This document shows, in pieces, positions 1-12,170 of a stretch of 64,000 nucleotides of DNA (its first letter is position 1; each line of letters opens with the position of its first letter). Location: NCBI RefSeq assembly GCF_008831285.2, contig NC_045138.2, positions 28,553,934-28,617,933 on the forward strand. The letters run 5' to 3'. Origin of the DNA: Nymphaea colorata (lineage: Eukaryota > Streptophyta > Magnoliopsida > Nymphaeales > Nymphaeaceae). A model generated the notes under the pieces. That model was not told the DNA's origin. It was given only the letters and a program-made list of their open reading frames with translations, and did no database searches. The position numbers and the translations under genes were made by a program.

Positions 1-1960
1 TCGCCACCCCTCAGCTGTCCGTCTGAGTCACCATCCGATACGTCGGTGGTTTTTTTTCGACCAAGACAACACAGCGAGTCCTTTTGATTGTGGTTTGCAG
101 TTTTCTTTTCTCTTTCTTGGCGAGAAATGTACTTAATACCAATTGATCTTCTGGGGGTTCGTCAGGTCTCAATTAGGCCCCATTTTATTGGGGCTGGCTC
201 TACCTTGTCTTCATTCCTACAATTTGAACACAAGGTCCTGGCGTCTTTGGGATGATTAGACAAAGTGTCCTGAACACTCAGTCCTGGCGTCTTTGAGAAG
301 AATCAGAGATAAACGCATTCTCTGAAGAATTCTCTTGAGAAGAATTCTCTAACAGCCTTTCGAGAGATCTCCATGACATATTTAAGTTGGTGGCTCAGTC
401 AATGATTCGTAGTTTCTTCCCAATTACCCTGCAGAAGTCTCCTTTCTTCCTTTTCAATAATTCAAAATGCCCATCGGAAAAAAAAAACTTATTTTCCGCT
501 AACTTTAGATTCATTGAGCTCCATGAACAGCATAACTCAGTTTTACGAAAGGGGACTAGAGTAGACAGAAAATGTAGATCTTGCTGCTGGTTTTGGAGAG
601 AAAGTAGGTCAGTTATTAATATAACCAGCAAATATTGTCATTGGTGAAGACTGGATAAACTAAAAGTTAAGAAATTTAGTTTAGCTTATATAAAGAAATT
701 GAAAAATTATATTTTGGTTTCAGTTAAAACTATAATTCGACTCTTGCAACAAAAAAAAAAAAAAAAGTAGAATCATCCAGACTTTGCTTCCCTAGATAGT
801 AAAGATTTGGTGAAAATATGAGAGGCCAACTTAATGGCTAAATACATGTTTGCTTTTTTGTTCAACAACGGAAAGAATGTATTTGAATTTTCACTTGTTT
901 TTAGTACGAATTAGAAGAAGAAAATCTAAGTGATGGTCCATTGTCAAATATTTTTAGAAGAGATGAGAAATAGAAGTGACTCTAAGTCCTGCCAATATAC
1001 TTTCATCATATAATATACTAAAAAACTTAGGCAGACGGATGCATGATGTAATTGATATGAAGCTGTTTTGAAGCATCCTGGAAACTAGAAGGGAAACATA
1101 CAAGAAGGCAGTTTAGAAAATTAACAGCAACACGAATGAATGAAGATAGAGACAAAAGTTGCCATGTTTCCAAGAAACTGCTTTTAATAATGTAACAAGT
1201 CTACGAGGCAAATTGGGAAGCTTCATCGTGCCAGCAATTAAAAAGGCAATTGAAGATTGTGGAAAGCGATTAAGAGCGACCTTCCAGCTCTTTACTACTT
1301 GTTTGTGAAGACTTGTTTTTTAATAAGAATTGAATTGAATAGTAATTTTTTAGTCAATTTGCAATAGACGGGCTCTACCAGCTTGCTTATGCAAAGAGTT
1401 ACACGTCTCGTATACAACTCTTGATTTTTTTATCAATTTTATAAAGTCTTACATTCACTACCGCGGAACCAGAATCTTTGTTCGTCAGATATCGTTATCT
1501 TGATTTGGCATCACGCTGTTTTTTTTTTTTTTGTCTTTATTTAAATGGTTAAACTGTATATGTATATAAAAAAAGAGAAAGAACCAAAAAAGGAAAAAAA
1601 ATGGCAAGTGCTAGATACTCAGATGCAGATGCTAAACGGATAAAGAACATTCTTAATATTCGGTCTTTTTTTTTATTATTATGCATAGCTGAGATAAAAC
1701 AAGGAGAAAAAAAGTGTCAAGACAGAATCTTCAACACTTTTTTCTCTTCTATTGGATATTTATTTAGAACCAAATCTCTAAATCGATGAAATGTTATTAT
1801 TTGATTTCTAATCCAGTTGTTTTTTAATTGGATGTATTAAAAAAAATTCCTATTTTCTGAATCATTTTGGACAGATATACGATCTTAATCTAATTCCTTG
1901 AGATCCCTATTTAGCACACACAAAAAAAAAGAAAAACTTTTGCCTTTTTTCAAATAGAAT
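1..1960. other. No gene recognised
   Basis: AT-rich sequence with short open frames only, none with a recognisable protein motif. The one structure seen is a 15-base direct repeat (GTCCTGGCGTCTTTG at 235-249 and 281-295), followed by repeated AGAATTCTCT-type words near 325-350. It could be the flank of a gene outside the window; nothing here decides that. Confidence 0.5.
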
Positions 1961-1964
1961 ATAG

Positions 1965-2160
1965 GCAGGCCTGGGCATAGGGTTGGCTCAGCTCGATATG
2001 GAGTCAGACTGGCCCAACACTCAAACCCTCAACTCCGGTTCTACTCTGTTAAAATTGAAAAAAATATATATTTAATATAAAATAATATATAAATATAATT
2101 AATTATAATAAAATATTATAATAATATATAAAAAAACAAAAATAATATTAACCTACCAAT
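1965..2160 (-). repeat. Partial copy of AT-cored GGGTCGGGTACC-type interspersed repeat
   Basis: A GC-rich edge with GGCCTGGGC, GGCTCAGCTCG and CTGGCCCAACACTC words joins an almost pure A/T core (TTTAATATAAAATAATATATAAATATAATT). The same layout, GC-rich 'Gly/Pro-codon-like' edges around an AT core, is seen at 3410-3750 and 14460-14790. This copy appears reversed and truncated. It is probably a non-autonomous transposon family, but I saw no clear terminal repeats or target-site duplication. Confidence 0.5.
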
Positions 2161-3409
2161 CCCCCTCATACAGAGAGCAACGTCTCCGTTTATGCAATTT
2201 TTAAGTGTTGACCAGATTATCAACTGATTGTCAACCATTTGAGTCTTCAATTTTCTACAAATTTTGATTTCTTATGCTTGCTTTTCCACAAAAGTGCTCA
2301 AACTTTTTGTTTTTCCAATTCTTTTGGGAAATGATTGAATTTGAAATCCCAACTTGGCAGTACTTTAAAAAAAGGTTTTGATTCTAAAAACACTAGAAAA
2401 ACGATGCAACTTAAAAAATTTAAATGCCCCTTCCTCCTGAATCCGTGCTCCAAAAGAAGCCTCTCACATTGTTTTTTGGAAGGGGGAAATTCTTGGAAAA
2501 GTTTTTACCGAAAAGATGCCGTTCAGCAGTAATGTTGAAGTTCCCAGATGACGTTACTATTTGGATAATTTTTAGACAAGAAGACGCCATATCGATAGGC
2601 CTTGAAATTTTTAATTCCTTTTTTCTCAGCTTGACAGGAAAAAGGATTCTGACTTATGCAGTCACTGCCCTGTGTTGTGGGGCCTTCCTGTCGACTATGT
2701 CACCTGAATGCGGGGTGCGGGTGCCGGTGTGGCACATCTTTATACATCTTCACGCTCTCATGTTTTCCATTGCTTCTTTAATGTTTGGTGATTTGATGAT
2801 GTTGGTGAAGATATGGCTTCTTCACTCCTGTTCTCACCAGCTTCCCCTTGACCTTGGGATGTTAGAAAAATGAGATCCATTGCCGTTAGGATGGAAGAAA
2901 AAAACTCTTACATGTATAAAGATGTATAAAGATGTTTGGTGATTTGATGAGAGATTGAAACCACCCTCGGGTCCATGGCTATTTCAAGGCCTTGAGTGGA
3001 AAGCGAGAGCACTACATCCACTATTTGCAGTCTAGAGGAAGAAGAGCGTGAACCCCCGAGAATCAAACTCTGAACAATTATACTATGTCCTAGGGGTTGA
3101 TTATTTCATATTTGTCTGCCATGGTATGCCTCATTGCACCAAAAGTTTCGGGCCACAAGATCACTAAAATCACATGACTTAACACTGAATTCCCAATTCA
3201 ACATAAATCTTGTAACCCTCTTTATGGTTTAACCACTGTACAACTAACCCATTACTTTTTTGTGTTTTTGTGAAGAAAATGGTTTTATGGCCTATTTCCT
3301 AATGAATGAAGGGAGAAACGTAGAGACATTCATGGAGACCTCCCCCTGCCCATACACACACAAAAAAAAAATGAAAAAAAGATTTGCTTTTCTTGTAGAT
3401 TTCAGAATA
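2161..3409. other. No gene recognised; one MITE-like terminus
   Basis: Open frames here (for example the 149-codon one ending at 2873) show no family motif and contain repeat words, so I do not call them genes. The only item of note is the transposon-end-like sequence at 2696-2734, listed separately, and a short GATGTATAAA tandem at about 2917-2932. Confidence 0.4.
2696..2734 (+). mobile_element. Solo terminus resembling the 61485-61824 MITE-like element
   Basis: The stretch starts TATGTCACCTGAATGCGGGG and continues with GTGCGGGTGCCGGTG. It closely resembles the ends of the element at 61485-61824, whose inverted ends read TATGTCAC(T/A)TG(G/A)GTGC and contain GTTGG(C/A)GCTGGTGC. No opposite end was found nearby, so this may be a truncated copy of the same family. 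Confidence 0.4.
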
Positions 3410-3750
3410 AGGATGCGCGTTGGGTCGGGTACCCAATACTTGGCTCAACTTGAGTCCAAGCTCAAACCCAAAAAAAAGAAACTGGGTTGCTGACAAGTTA
3501 TCGGGCCGGCCCGACTGAAGTTGGTTCGGCCTCGATAAAATTTTTTAATACATATTTTATTTGATTTTGTATATAAATATAATATATATATATATATTAT
3601 TTTATATTTAAAATATATGTTTTTTTATCCGAACTCGATTAGGTTTTAGGTCTTGGGCTGGGCCCGGGTCTGGGTTTTGGGTGTCGGACCAGCTTGAACC
3701 CGACTTCTTATCGAGCAGGGCCGGGGTGGCCTGATGCCCACGCAGAGTCA
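3410..3750 (+). repeat. AT-cored GGGTCGGGTACC-type interspersed repeat, full copy
   Basis: Left edge carries GGGTCGGGTACCCAATACTTGG and ATCGGGCCGGCCCGAC, the middle is an A/T core with a short (TA)n run, and the right edge carries GGCCCGGGTCTGGGTTTTGGG and TATCGAGCAGGGCCGGGG. The copy at 14460-14790 has the same order of blocks (TACCCGACAGGTACCC, TTATCGAGCCGG, AT core, TCGAGCTTGGGCTCGG, GGTGCTGGACCGGCCC). The shared architecture marks a dispersed family. The GGGTCGGGTACCC-like words could pair between the edges, as in MITEs. Confidence 0.6.
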
Positions 3751-4029
3751 TTGAATTCAACTTTAAATTTTGGATACAAAGTGCAAAAGCATGATATCTT
3801 GCTGACCGGACCAATTGAAAACATCAAAAATCTTTTTTTATTTTCACTACTTTAAATTATATCATATACTGAAGTAAATGAAACGTGAGTGGGAGAGTAG
3901 TGTGCAGGGCGAAATGTTTTAGACGCAGTAATGGGTTAATTTACAAACTAAAATGAGCTTTTTGGCAACTATGTTTTAAACCCACTTGAGATGTCTGTCA
4001 CAAGTATAACATGTTTTTCGCTACCATCA

Positions 4030-4332
4030 CTCAATTAGAAATTTGAAGCATTTACTCTACCACTCGTCTTCTTAGGGTTCAATTTAGTGCTTCTGAGTGC
4101 TACCTTGTCACACTTCAACTTTTATATCTATAACTTTCTTTTTATAGTATATATAATTGGCATCTTAAAAACTTAAAAAGAAATTTAGAAATTTGAAGCA
4201 TTTACTATTTAGAAATTTGAAGCATTTACTCTACCACTCGTCTTCTTAGGATTCAATTTAGTGCTTCTGAGTATGACCTTCTTTTTATAGTATATACAAT
4301 TGGCATCTTAAAAACTTAAAAAGAAATTTTGA
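4030..4332 (+). repeat. Imperfect tandem duplication, about 120-150 bp unit
   Basis: The block starting AATTTGAAGCATTTACTCTACC and ending CTTAAAAACTTAAAAAGAAA is present at about 4039-4183 and again at about 4213-4326. The second unit lacks an internal piece of about 30 bases. Both units share ACTCGTCTTCTTAGG and AGTATAT(A/C)AATTGGCATC. Non-coding. Confidence 0.75.
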
Positions 4333-4439
4333 CCACCTACCAAAACCAACATTTCGACTTGTTGCACCAACTTGTAGGGCTAAGTTGTAAGAGGAAGTTT
4401 AGTGAACTTTTCTGACTATATTCCATCGATCGAGAGAGA

Positions 4440-4715
4440 GATATGGGAGGAAGTTTTATCGGATCACCCCCTTTTTTTATAATATATATAATTATATTTG
4501 GCTTACATTTTTGTGGGCAACTCGAAGAGCCAGGTGGTGATATGAAGTTTTATCGGATCACCCCCTTTTTTATATTACATTTTTATAATATATATTGGAC
4601 TTGCATGTTATGGGGAAGCCGGAAAGGAGCCTCCCCTCGAAGACATGCATTTGGCTCACATTTTTGTGGGCAACTCGTGTCAGGTGGTGATCTGATAGGT
4701 AGGAATGTAATAATT
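4440..4715 (+). repeat. Short interleaved direct repeats
   Basis: AGTTTTATCGGATCACCCCC occurs at about 4453 and 4544, and TTGGCT(T/C)ACATTTTTGTGGG at about 4498 and 4651; CAGGTGGTGAT also recurs. Together they form a partial, scrambled duplication rather than a gene. A 149-codon open frame covering this block encodes only the repeats. Confidence 0.6.
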
Positions 4716-5009
4716 ATATATATTATAAGTAAAACTTCAGTGAGAAGACCAAAAAGTGTGAGGTATCTTACTAATCATAGGCTGCCATTGGAGCATTCGG
4801 TATATCCTATGGTGTTGGTGTTCAACAGACTAGTGCATCTGTTGGTGGGACTTTGCATGATCACTTGGATGATCTCTCAAGTTTTTCAATAAGATTTTGG
4901 CAGGTAATTAAAGCAACCCTTCACTACAAATCAGTTAGTCAAAAATTATAATTAAAAACTCTTTCTAGCAGTTTTTAACTGCGTGAAAATGGGTATCCAA
5001 TGTTTCAAG

Positions 5010-5474
5010 TTTTGTCTTATTCACAACAAGTTTTGATCCTAAGTTGTTCACAAGTTTTGTCTTATTTGGTAAAGTATGGATTACAAGTGTGGTTTTAGGC
5101 GTGATATAAAATTTTCAGTTTGTTAAAACCATATATTTCGCAATAGATTTCTTGTCGGATCAGTAAAGCTATTTCTAATGTCCTTGTTCTTGAAGAATCC
5201 CTAAAGAACGTTTGATTCCTTCTATTTCCAACATCTTCTCAATGCAAAGGAAAAATAAAGATTTCAAGTGTAGATTTTAAGTCTCATTTAAGTTCCATAG
5301 TTCGATGAACCAGGATTTTAATACAAGAAAGTTTTGCAAGTTTTTATCTTCGCAAGCAAACACTCTCTTCAAAGAAATAAAGACTTAAAAATACTTTGAA
5401 GAGGCCGACACCTACCATGTGGAACAAAACTTGTGAACAACTTAGGATCAAAACTTGTTGTGAATAAGACAAAA
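5010..5474. repeat. Inverted repeat with 51-nt identical arms
   Basis: The 51 bases at 5010-5060 are the exact reverse complement of 5424-5474, with a 363-bp spacer. Similarity fades within a few bases outside the arms. The arms contain TTTTGTCTTATTCACAACAA and GATCCTAAGTTGTTCAC. A transcript through this region could fold into a long stem. The most economical reading is a foldback or MITE-like element, or an inverted duplication. Confidence 0.8.
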
Positions 5475-5986
5475 TAAGAAACAGTTGTGTAATGTTCGGA
5501 TCTTCTGCTCGAGTCCCTGACCTGTGCTCGCTTTGACTTACAGCTTTGCCGTTTCGGTTGTCCAAGTCTGTGCTGGGGCTAGGTCAGGGGGCTGTGGTTC
5601 GCGCCAACGACGATGAGGTAGGAGGCCTGTTCCTTCATGGACTGTGCTAGGTCAAGGTCAAGTGGGCTTGGGTTCACGGAGGATGATATCGTCATTTTAC
5701 AAAGTTTTACATTGTCCACATTATGGATCTCCAAGTCCTAATTAGCTAGGATTAATTTGAATGATACAATGACAAGTAATGCAGACTCTTGACCTCTTTC
5801 GTATGAAAGGTGAAAACGTAATTATGTTATGTCTTGAGAACTTGTTTTATTTTTTTTTTAATTTTAGCTCATCACTTGATTGGTTAAAAGTATTAAGTAT
5901 AGAACAATTTACGAGGTAACTACAACATAGACCCTAGGAGATGCATCAATCTGCGGCCACATCAAAAAATTTGGAGGAAATGAATG

Positions 5987-5987
<1 letters not shown>

Positions 5988-6050
<63 letters not shown>

Positions 6051-6064
6051 CTGTGTGTGTGTGT
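5988..6064. repeat. (TA)n(TG)n microsatellite
   Basis: About 44 bases of alternating TA followed by a TG run with one interruption. The equivalent place in the second copy of the large duplication (about 24927-24957) has a shorter TA run and no TG tract. Confidence 0.95.
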
Positions 6065-7167
6065 TGGCGTGTACACAAACTAATTTATATGCTAGACAGA
6101 TCTAATCTTAAACAATTAACGAAGGCATTGAGTTAATATAAATGCATATTGCGCTCAATAATTCTTACTTTTATGCTTCATTGGTCTAGAGAAATCATAA
6201 TGAAAGCAATGTTTAAATAAACAAGTCATATAAATAAAATAGTACATGTTAATGACCAATAGCTATAACAATAGAGCAAAAAATGAGTTACAAACAAACT
6301 AAAACAAGTAAAAGAAAGGAATTTAGGATAATTTTGGTCCAAATTACATGTAAGACCCAATCCAAGACTGACTTGGGTTCTTGAGTTCTCGGCATACCTT
6401 ATAAGATTGAATACATATAAAGAAAAAGTTCATCTGCTGGTTGGATCTGAACAAGCATATTTCACACCTAATATTACAAACTTTAACTATCTGCCCAACA
6501 AATAGACTCCTTGAAAAATCTGCCCTTGTGTGGAGTATCAAGCTATTGAAAACTAATTTCCAACTCAGGTGCTCGAATTGAATAATTTAATTCTTCTGGT
6601 AGAAAGACAGAAGACATAATGCTTAAAACCACGAGATAACGGATGGAAAATGATACTGAATAAGAAATCCTAACGTACCCATACATGAAAGAAAAAGATT
6701 TGTAGACAAGCATAAGATATTCAACTATTTATGATGGTGGTCCATTCTTATGCATAAATAAGTGATCTATAGCAAAAAATTTCTGGTTCTACTTTTGCCA
6801 CTGTTTCTGGTAAGCTTAGTTTGACTCCTTAAAGATAGTTCTATGATGATATAGGGATGTCAATTAGGATATCACCGAACCATTTCAAAAACTAGCTAGC
6901 TTTCTACAACACAACCCATGAATCAAGCTGATGGACCACTAGTCTCTGCCATTGAATCGGTCCATCTATTCCAAGGACTTCTATCAGTTCCGGCTCAGGC
7001 AGATTTAAGCACATGGCGTGAACTCTCTCCCACACACTTGCACTCTCTCTTTCTATTATATAAATAACATGGATTCCTCTAGCTGTGAGAAGAATCCCTC
7101 TCACACGCAGCCCAATGTTTTTTGTTTGGGTGGTGTTAATGAGGCGGGATGGGAATCCAGTGCTTTA

Positions 7168-7196
7168 TAGTATATATATATATATATATATATATT
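7168..7196. repeat. (TA)n microsatellite
   Basis: Pure TA run. In the second copy of the duplication (26070-26118) the corresponding site is expanded and carries a GT run ahead of the TA tract. Confidence 0.9.
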
Positions 7197-8281
7197 ATCA
7201 AATTTAGATTGAAAATCATTTTTATATATAGAATTTATAGATTTCTTCATTTTAAGTTTAGACTGAAAATCTTGAGTCCTCAGCACACCACTCGATACAA
7301 TGTAAATATACACTCATTTTCTCTTTTTGACTAGTGTACAAACCAAGCAAGTGTAAAACAAATTTAATAGCTCATGCTTGAGAAAATCAGAATAATAACA
7401 ATGCATCTATTAATTCTCCAACCAGCCACTCACCCCCAATTTCTAAAATAAAAATGCAAAATAAAATTTATCTTGTGTTGCAGTAGGAGATATTTTGCCC
7501 CTAAAAGATTATTGTATCGCATCACATCCAAATCGGCTAATCGGTTTATAACATAAGGGCAGCTTTCATTAGGTTAGCTAAGCATGAAATTGAAGGCCAT
7601 GTGTTCATTATCTAGACCCAACCTTTAGTGTATACATTACGTGCGATTCTACTATGAGTTCTATATTTCTAGCAGCATAGCAGGTCGGAGCACATGTAGT
7701 TAAGATAAAACGCATACAATTATGTGTTATGCATGAAAAAACACATAACATATGGTAGATGGCTGGCAGAGCAAGCTTAAAATCTAGATTAATTAAGGTT
7801 TTAACCTTTTTTAATTGGAGATCAGTTGTGCTAAGCTTTACCAGATTGCTTAAAATGCATGCCCCAAGTGTAATTTGGCAGCCTTGCACATACCTTTATG
7901 GACCACTTGAGGAGTGTTTGGATGGCACCCTCAAAAAACACGGTTTTGTGAAAACCCAGTTTTGTAAACTTGGTTTGGATGTTTGGATGACAAGTGAAAA
8001 ATTTAATGATCTTCGGTTTTATACTTATGTGCTAGCTTTAAACTAGTATTTTGATGCATCTCAATGTTTGCTAAGCCCTTGTATCGTCTACTTTGCTGTG
8101 CTGTCATAAACTTTCGATTCACACCAAAATATTGCTTCTCATCCAATCCTTTAACACTTTTTCTTTACCTTCAAACTTTTCTTCTTGTTGGTTGTGGCAT
8201 TTGGACGCTTCTAAGTTATCTATCACACGCGTACGGTGTGTGCTTGTATACATACGGCCACCTGGCAATGCTTTGTCACCA

Positions 8282-8565
8282 TCATGCATGTGAAGAAACT
8301 TTCTTCTTTCCCGCTGGTTTTATACAAGCTCTCTGCTACCCTGTGATCTGGTTTTCCCTTTATGTCGCATGAAAATTTGTGTCATTGTGGTTATAGTTGT
8401 TTCTATTCCATGGTACTTGTCACCCTCATGCATGTGAATTGTGATGAAACTTTCTTCTTTCCCGCTGGTCTTATACACGCTCTTCTTCTGTGTGAACTAG
8501 TTTTCCCTTTATATCGCATGAAAATCTGTGTCATTTTGGTCCTAATTGCTTCCGTTCCATAGTAC
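8282..8565 (+). repeat. Tandem duplication of about 135-140 bp inside the large repeat
   Basis: Two successive units share CATGCATGTGAA, GAAACTTTCTTCTTTCCCGC, TGGT(T/C)TTATACA(A/C)GCTCT, TTTTCCCTTTAT(G/A)TCGCATGA and TGTGTCATT(G/T)TGG. The same two-unit arrangement is in the second copy (about 27184-27440), so this tandem event predates the larger duplication. Confidence 0.75.
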
Positions 8566-10189
8566 TTCGGTCCGTTCAAATTTTTGGTCGCTTTCTGCGA
8601 CACTGTTTTTGAAGTTTCTGTAGAACTGTTGACCGAGAGTACTGGCATACCATTTTCCTTGATGAATGTTATGGTTGTATTTTCTGGATAGCTAATCGTC
8701 AAAACGTCATAGTTTCCTCTTCTCTTCATTATTCTGTTGTCTAAAGTTGTCATATTTCACGTCCTGTCTGCAACATGATTGCATATGCTTCAGATATTAA
8801 TACAAAATTCTATATGCACTAACGCGTAGATGCAAGAAAAAATTAACAAGCCTATGATACATATTGCAACATGTATGATACATAATCTGCGTTTTATACG
8901 TATTATATATTGCATATTTTATACATGTAAAATAATATTCATGTTTTATAATTCTGTGTTTTGTTTCACATTTTTATATTATGTAGTATTTTAACTTTCG
9001 GGTGAGCGAATCGAGTGAAGGCTTATGTACTTGTAGAAACCAAATAAGAGTTGACAGTGCCGAAATTCTTTCCAATTGTGGTTTGATTTTTCTTCTTGCT
9101 TTTCCCTTCTCCGTAAAGTGAAAAAGCTATAAATAAGTTGCCTGAGCCTGATGAGGAGGCCTTTTCTTGCTACACACAAAGGGGTTGAGTTGAGATCATC
9201 CCGTTGAAATGAATGGTGTTACGTGCGAGTTCTGTCCGTTGATGATAAGTCAATCGACTGTTCTGAAATCTTTTGATTTTTACTCTCTGACCTTTGACGT
9301 TTCGTTTCTTATATTGATTAACATTGTCCCTCTTTTCGGTCGCTTTCTTCTCGAACTTCTTTGTTTCTTCCACTGACAAGTTTTCTTCGGTCAAAGTCCC
9401 GTACACGTTAGGTTTGTTGTATTGTCCTTTGGATGTTCACCTTCTCGTGATGCTAGTCATGTCGATCTAGTCCAGGCCATAAAAGCCATGTCCTCTGTAT
9501 CTTCTATCCAGTCCAACCCAAGGGACAACCAGCCAGTTCCGGTCAAGATTGGACCAAGTACTCTATATAGTCCAGCAGGTTGAGTTACAAACTGGGTTCT
9601 CTTTAACAGGCCAGTTACAAACTGGCCTAGTTTTTGCAGATTGCCAGAAGGAGCGTAGCATACTCGGAGGCTCCTTTGTTCGATTCTCATGGGCACTACT
9701 CTTCTAATGGTATTGAAAACTAAGATAAATGATATTTTAATGATTTAACCAAAGAAACTTGTTGGTTGTCCGCCCCTCTTCTCCCTCTCATTAAACAAGT
9801 ATATCTTCTTCCGGGTTTGCTCTGGATCTGATTCGAGAGATTACTTCAAATAAACATTTCTCACAACTGGGTTTGAGTATTGAGGGTGCAAATGAGCTGT
9901 TTTTTTCGGGTCTCTCTCGAATCCATTCATATTGGAGAACCAACTTTCCATGTACTTATTTACTCTAAACTTAATCCCCTTGTTAGGTGTAATGTTTGGG
10001 TCCAAAAAAAATCTAAGGCAAACTAACAGTCTGTCAGATTGAAATTGATAAGAAGGACGACAAAAGAGGCCTCCCTATGCGAGCAAAATGGGAAAAACTG
10101 AAGAAGTAACCTTTTTTAACAAAAGATAAACCACCCTTAACAGAACAGACGATGCAACTTTCGGTCTGCTCCCAATCAGTGGCGGAGTC

Positions 10190-10480
10190 ACATGGTGCCT
10201 GTGTCAAAACTCGAGCTTGAGATTGACTTGACCATACAATGTCGAGCTCAAACTCAATTCGTTTAACTACTTTATGTTAAGCATGTCATGTTTCTTTTAA
10301 CTAGATCAACTCCTTTAGTTGCTACTTGTTTAATTTTTGTTTAATCAACTCGTTTAATTATTCTCTCGTCTTAATTCAGATTCGTGACATTTCAAGCACA
10401 CACTGAACTCAATCTCAACGAGTTTGAGTTTTGACAAGCAAAATTGGGTCGAGCTCCGTTATTTAGCGAGTTATATATGT
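10190..10480. repeat. GAGCTCGAG-rich interspersed repeat fragment
   Basis: Directly beyond the end of the large duplicated segment lies sequence built of ACTCGAGCTTGAG, GTCGAGCTCAAACTCAA and AACGAGTTTGAG words, the same vocabulary as the field at 10860-11390. Such strings are characteristic of plant non-autonomous DNA elements, but I saw no defined ends. Confidence 0.45.
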
Positions 10481-10859
10481 GACCAAACGCATGCCTGTGG
10501 TATCGTAAATACATTGATTCTTCTAAGCCCGTTGATTGATATGCACCATATGTATACGCCTTCTCCACAATGAGGGCAACTTTTGGATGAGATCAATAGA
10601 TCATATTCAAATTGGATCTTCTCTTTATGATATCCGACTTATGAGATGTCTTGTTCAGATTGGTATCTGAAACAATAAAATCTAAAAATACCATGAACCA
10701 ATCAAACGTTTAAAGTTACAATTTGAATCCAATCTGAATCCGATTTTTATTTCTGCGTTTGAAAACGAATCCAAATCTGAATCTGACTTATAAATATGCA
10801 ATTTCATCGAAGCTGCTTTGATATGTTAAAAGCCGACCGACTTTCAAAATGTATGGATA
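10481..10859. other. No gene recognised
   Basis: AT-rich sequence with repeated degenerate words of the ATCTGAATCCGA / AAACGAATCCAAATCTGA type (10730-10790). Similar words recur at about 14150-14220 and 37500-37850. No coding signal. Confidence 0.4.
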
Positions 10860-11390
10860 GTTATTGGTGAACAACGAGTCGAGCTGCTCTAGCTCGACTC
10901 GTTAAAGCTCGGCTCGTGAATGATTTTGAGCTGAGTCATTTGCTTAACGAGTCGAGCTCGAGTTCATGGTCGACTTATTCAAATAATTGAGTTGAGTTTG
11001 AGCTCAACACGTAACTGCCGAGTCAAGCTCGAGCCTTAATCGAGTTTGTCGAATCTTAATCAAGTCGATATATTCGAGTTTACGGGTTTGTCGAGCCTTA
11101 ATTGAGTCGAGTTTGAGCTCAATACGTAATGATGAATATCAATTCTATTCAAACGAGCTTGTCGAGCCTTAATCGAGTTGAGCTTGAACTCAACACGTAA
11201 CGATGAATATCAATTATATTCAAACGCCTTTGTCAAGTTTTAATTGAATCAAGCTCGAGCTCCACACGCACTTGCCGAGTCAAGCTCGAGCTGCTTCCGT
11301 TGAGCTATTCTCGCGCTCGAGGTTTCATCAGTGGAACCGAGCTTGAGCTTATTGAACTCAAGCTCAACTTGGCTAGTGTTCACCCCTACA
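10860..11390. repeat. GAGCTCGAGC repeat field with internal 68-bp tandem units
   Basis: Dense repeats of GAGTCGAGCTC, TCGAGCCTTAATCGAG and GAGCTCAA(C/T)ACGTAA. Two clear successive units of about 68 bp (about 11088-11155 and 11156-11223) each contain TGTCGAGCCTTAAT, GAGCT(C/T)AA, ATGAATATCAATT and ATTCAAACG. The edges are self-complementary: GACTCGTT-type words at the left (10895) and AAGCTTGAGCTTATTGAACTC-type words at the right. Probably a MITE or other non-autonomous element with an expanded interior. Confidence 0.6.
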
Positions 11391-11885
11391 GATAGTAGAT
11401 ATAAGACTTCTTTGACCCTTAATGTGAATTTTACAGGATATTTGCCTGAAACCAAATCAAAATCAGAATCCGATGGATGCCATTTTTTAAGTAGAAATGT
11501 GATCCAATTTCTTAATCGGATGTTCATTTGTGCACATATTCTTCTACAATCACAAAATGAAAGGCAAATAAATCAAAGACAGACTAACAAAAATTTTATT
11601 TTTGTAAAAGTATCACCTTTTTACCAATGGTAACTTTGGAATTCCTTCACAGTTTGGACATCTTTTTTATCGTTTTGAGGACTATCTATAAACTAAAGCA
11701 GTTAACTAGAATTTCCAAATTTTATGAAGCTATTTGTAAATATGTCAAAGTTCAATGGTCATTTGTCATTTCTCAAGATGTGAAAAAAAAAACAATTCCA
11801 TCCGCAGGTGTAAGCTTTTGTGGGCAATTGCTCACATGAACCCACACAAATTGCTTATTTATATACTGATGAGTCATAGGTATTC

Positions 11886-12014
<129 letters not shown>

Positions 12015-12059
12015 TGGTCTTTAAAGGTTTCAAAATTAAAGTAGCTGGTGTCCATCAAC

Positions 12060-12170
12060 CAAAAGTTTTTAGCTCGGCCACTGATACCACCATTATTTCT
12101 AACATCCGGTCGACCAAGAATTTCTAGCTCCGCCACAGTTAACGTCATTATTTCTAACATCTCGTTGACA
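12060..12170 (+). repeat. Imperfect tandem duplication of about 52 bp
   Basis: TTTTTAGCTCGGCCACTGATACC followed by ATTATTTCTAACATCCGGT, then TTTCTAGCTCCGCCACAG followed by ATTATTTCTAACATCTCGT. Two diverged units of one sequence, non-coding. Confidence 0.6.

Larger units (their letters stand above)
5699..10206 (+). repeat. Large direct segmental repeat, copy A (4.5 kb)
   Basis: From ACAAAGTTTTACA at 5699 to GTGCCTGTGTCA at 10206 this segment is collinear with 24612-28225. Over 309 bases compared by eye (8064-8372 against 26966-27274) there are 11 substitutions and no gaps, about 96% identity. Copy A is longer mainly because of about 0.92 kb (roughly 8632-9551) missing from copy B. No long conserved coding frame, LTR or transposase was recognised. 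It could be a segmental duplication or two copies of a large non-autonomous element. Confidence 0.9.

Noticed and set aside
7055-7160. TATATAAATAACATGG followed by 34 open codons in the large repeat, resembling a promoter and start codon
   Set aside because: The ATG lies only a few bases after the TATA-like run, and the second copy of the repeat has a frameshift in the same stretch, so coding is unlikely.
9600-9700. TGTTCGATTCTC resembling a tRNA B box
   Set aside because: No A box at a suitable distance, no cloverleaf, and the copy at 27700 has lost the match (TTGGATTCTC).
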